From the NCBI GenBank assembly GCA_938004315.1, contig CALKWG010000146.1, forward strand, positions 1 through 6,198: 6,198 bases of DNA, written 5' to 3'. Shown one piece after another: positions 5,469 through 6,198 of this stretch (position 1 is its first letter; every line of letters starts with the position of its first letter). Source of the stretch: an uncultured Spirochaetaceae bacterium. Lineage in GTDB: Bacteria; Spirochaetota; Spirochaetia; Treponematales; UBA12059. Both the position numbers and the translations under genes were made by a program. A model generated the notes under the pieces. That model was not told where the DNA came from. It made no database searches and saw nothing but the letters and a program-made list of their open reading frames with translations.

Positions 5469-6198
5469 CCTGCCGCCCAGGCGGCGACCGTGACGATGCC
5501 CAGCTCGCCGTCGACCATGAGCTCCGCGCCCTCGGGTATCCTGGCTAGGTCCGGAACGCCGCTGACGCAGGGGATACCGACGGAACGGGCAAGGCGCGCG
5601 CCGAGCCCGATGCGACCGCCCTCGCGCTCCACCACCGCCGCGGCGTCCGGATAGGCCTCGACGAGGCCGCGGCTATAGCGATCGCATATCAGGATCGGGC
5701 GGGAGCCGCTCGGCGCGGCGCCGCCGCGCGCGGCCGGCCGGACGGCGCGACCGGAGGCCCGTCCGGGGGCGGAAGGAATCCCTATGAGCTGCCTGGCGCT
5801 TGTTTCGCCGGTCGCGCCTGCCGTAGCGATTCCGCCGCGGCTCGCCTCTTCGCTAGCCCCGGTCGAACCTGACGAAGGGTCGACGCCGGAATCGGAGGGT
5901 CCGAGCCAATCCAAGGCTTCCTCAAGGGCGTAGCTCCTTTCAAGGAGCGCGCCGAGCCCGCCATCCGCGCCCGTAGCCCGCGCGCCTAGCTTCAGGAGCG
6001 CGAAAGGGTCGGCGTACGAATGCTGGGGGAGCATGATCGTGCCGATGAGATAGCGGACCAAAACCAGCCGCTCGCGCAGAGCCTCGCCTCCCCGGCGAAG
6101 CTCGTCTTCGACTGCGTCGAGGGCCCGCTTGAGGTCGGCAGGAACGGCGGCGATCACGGTGCCGTCCGTGGCGCGCTCGCGTCGCGGGCTCAGGCGGC
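5465..6198 (-). CDS. PEP-utilising-enzyme mobile-domain protein lacking the phosphohistidine (partial, runs off right edge)
   Basis: The frame is open from the window edge to a TAG at 5465-5467. A GTG at 6155-6157 could start a 230-residue form, but no ribosome binding site precedes it and the frame stays open upstream, so the real start is probably outside. Numbering from that GTG: residues 1-85 are helical and unrecognised, 86-121 are a low-complexity Ser/Gly/Ala linker, and 124-228 match the swivelling phosphohistidine domain of PEP synthase/PPDK-type enzymes. The domain shows LIGIPSAPGRASGRAV (124-139), PILICDRYS (154-162), AAAVVEREGGR (172-182), ARSVGIPCVSGV (190-201) and a VDGELGIVTV end (215-224). 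Where the family has GGRTSHAA or GGRTCHAA, this reads GGRIGLGA: Leu185 replaces the catalytic His (codon CTC, 5603-5605). It therefore probably does not carry phosphate. Whether ATP-grasp or PEP-binding domains precede it cannot be seen. It converges on and overlaps selO by 4 nt. Confidence 0.8.
   Translation of the reverse strand, partial: RLSPRRERATDGTVIAAVPADLKRALDAVEDELRRGGEALRERLVLVRYLIGTIMLPQHSYADPFALLKLGARATGADGGLGALLERSYALEEALDWLGPSDSGVDPSSGSTGASEEASRGGIATAGATGETSARQLIGIPSAPGRASGRAVRPAARGGAAPSGSRPILICDRYSRGLVEAYPDAAAVVEREGGRIGLGARLARSVGIPCVSGVPDLARIPEGAELMVDGELGIVTVAAWAAG

Noticed and set aside
1..6198. CRISPR array, tRNA/rRNA, insertion sequence or phage genes
   Set aside because: No regularly spaced repeats, cloverleaf-like sequences, transposase motifs or terminal inverted repeats were seen on either strand.

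Overview
The window is about 6.2 kb of GC-rich (roughly 60-65% by eye) bacterial chromosomal DNA with tightly packed genes. It uses ATG, GTG and TTG starts with purine-rich ribosome binding sites. A lipoprotein signal with a relaxed lipobox (A-G-S-C) and the mix of genes (M29 aminopeptidase, SelO, small SAM methyltransferases) would suit a high-GC spirochaete, but that is a weak inference. No rRNA, tRNA, CRISPR array, transposase or phage gene is visible.

Layout from left to right. (1) Positions 1-906, minus strand: an open reading frame that runs off the left edge. It encodes a lipoprotein related to the erythromycin-esterase/ChaN superfamily. (2) 907-1058: a comparatively AT-rich gap with a tight cluster of DnaA-box-like 9-mers, two of them perfect, overlapping the likely promoter of the lipoprotein. 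(3) 1059-1089: an intrinsic terminator serving the next gene. (4) 1114-2355, minus: a complete M29-family metallo-aminopeptidase with its own sigma70-type promoter (2383-2411). (5) 2424-2448: a perfect GC-rich hairpin separating that promoter from the methyltransferase pair. (6) 2520-3014 and 3034-3822, minus: two SAM-dependent methyltransferase genes 19 nt apart. The upstream one is complete; the downstream one has only the C-terminal half of its family. (7) 3823-4040: a divergent intergenic region. (8) 4041-5468, plus: a complete SelO (YdiU) protein adenylyltransferase. (9) 5465-6198, minus: the C-terminal end of a PEP-utilising-enzyme mobile-domain protein whose phosphohistidine position is Leu. 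It runs off the right edge and shares a CTAG stop overlap with selO.

The genes do not form an obvious single pathway. The methyltransferase pair is probably one transcription unit; the aminopeptidase, lipoprotein and selO appear to be separate units. The points most worth following up are the DnaA-box cluster away from any visible replication gene, the headless methyltransferase, and the His-less swivelling domain.
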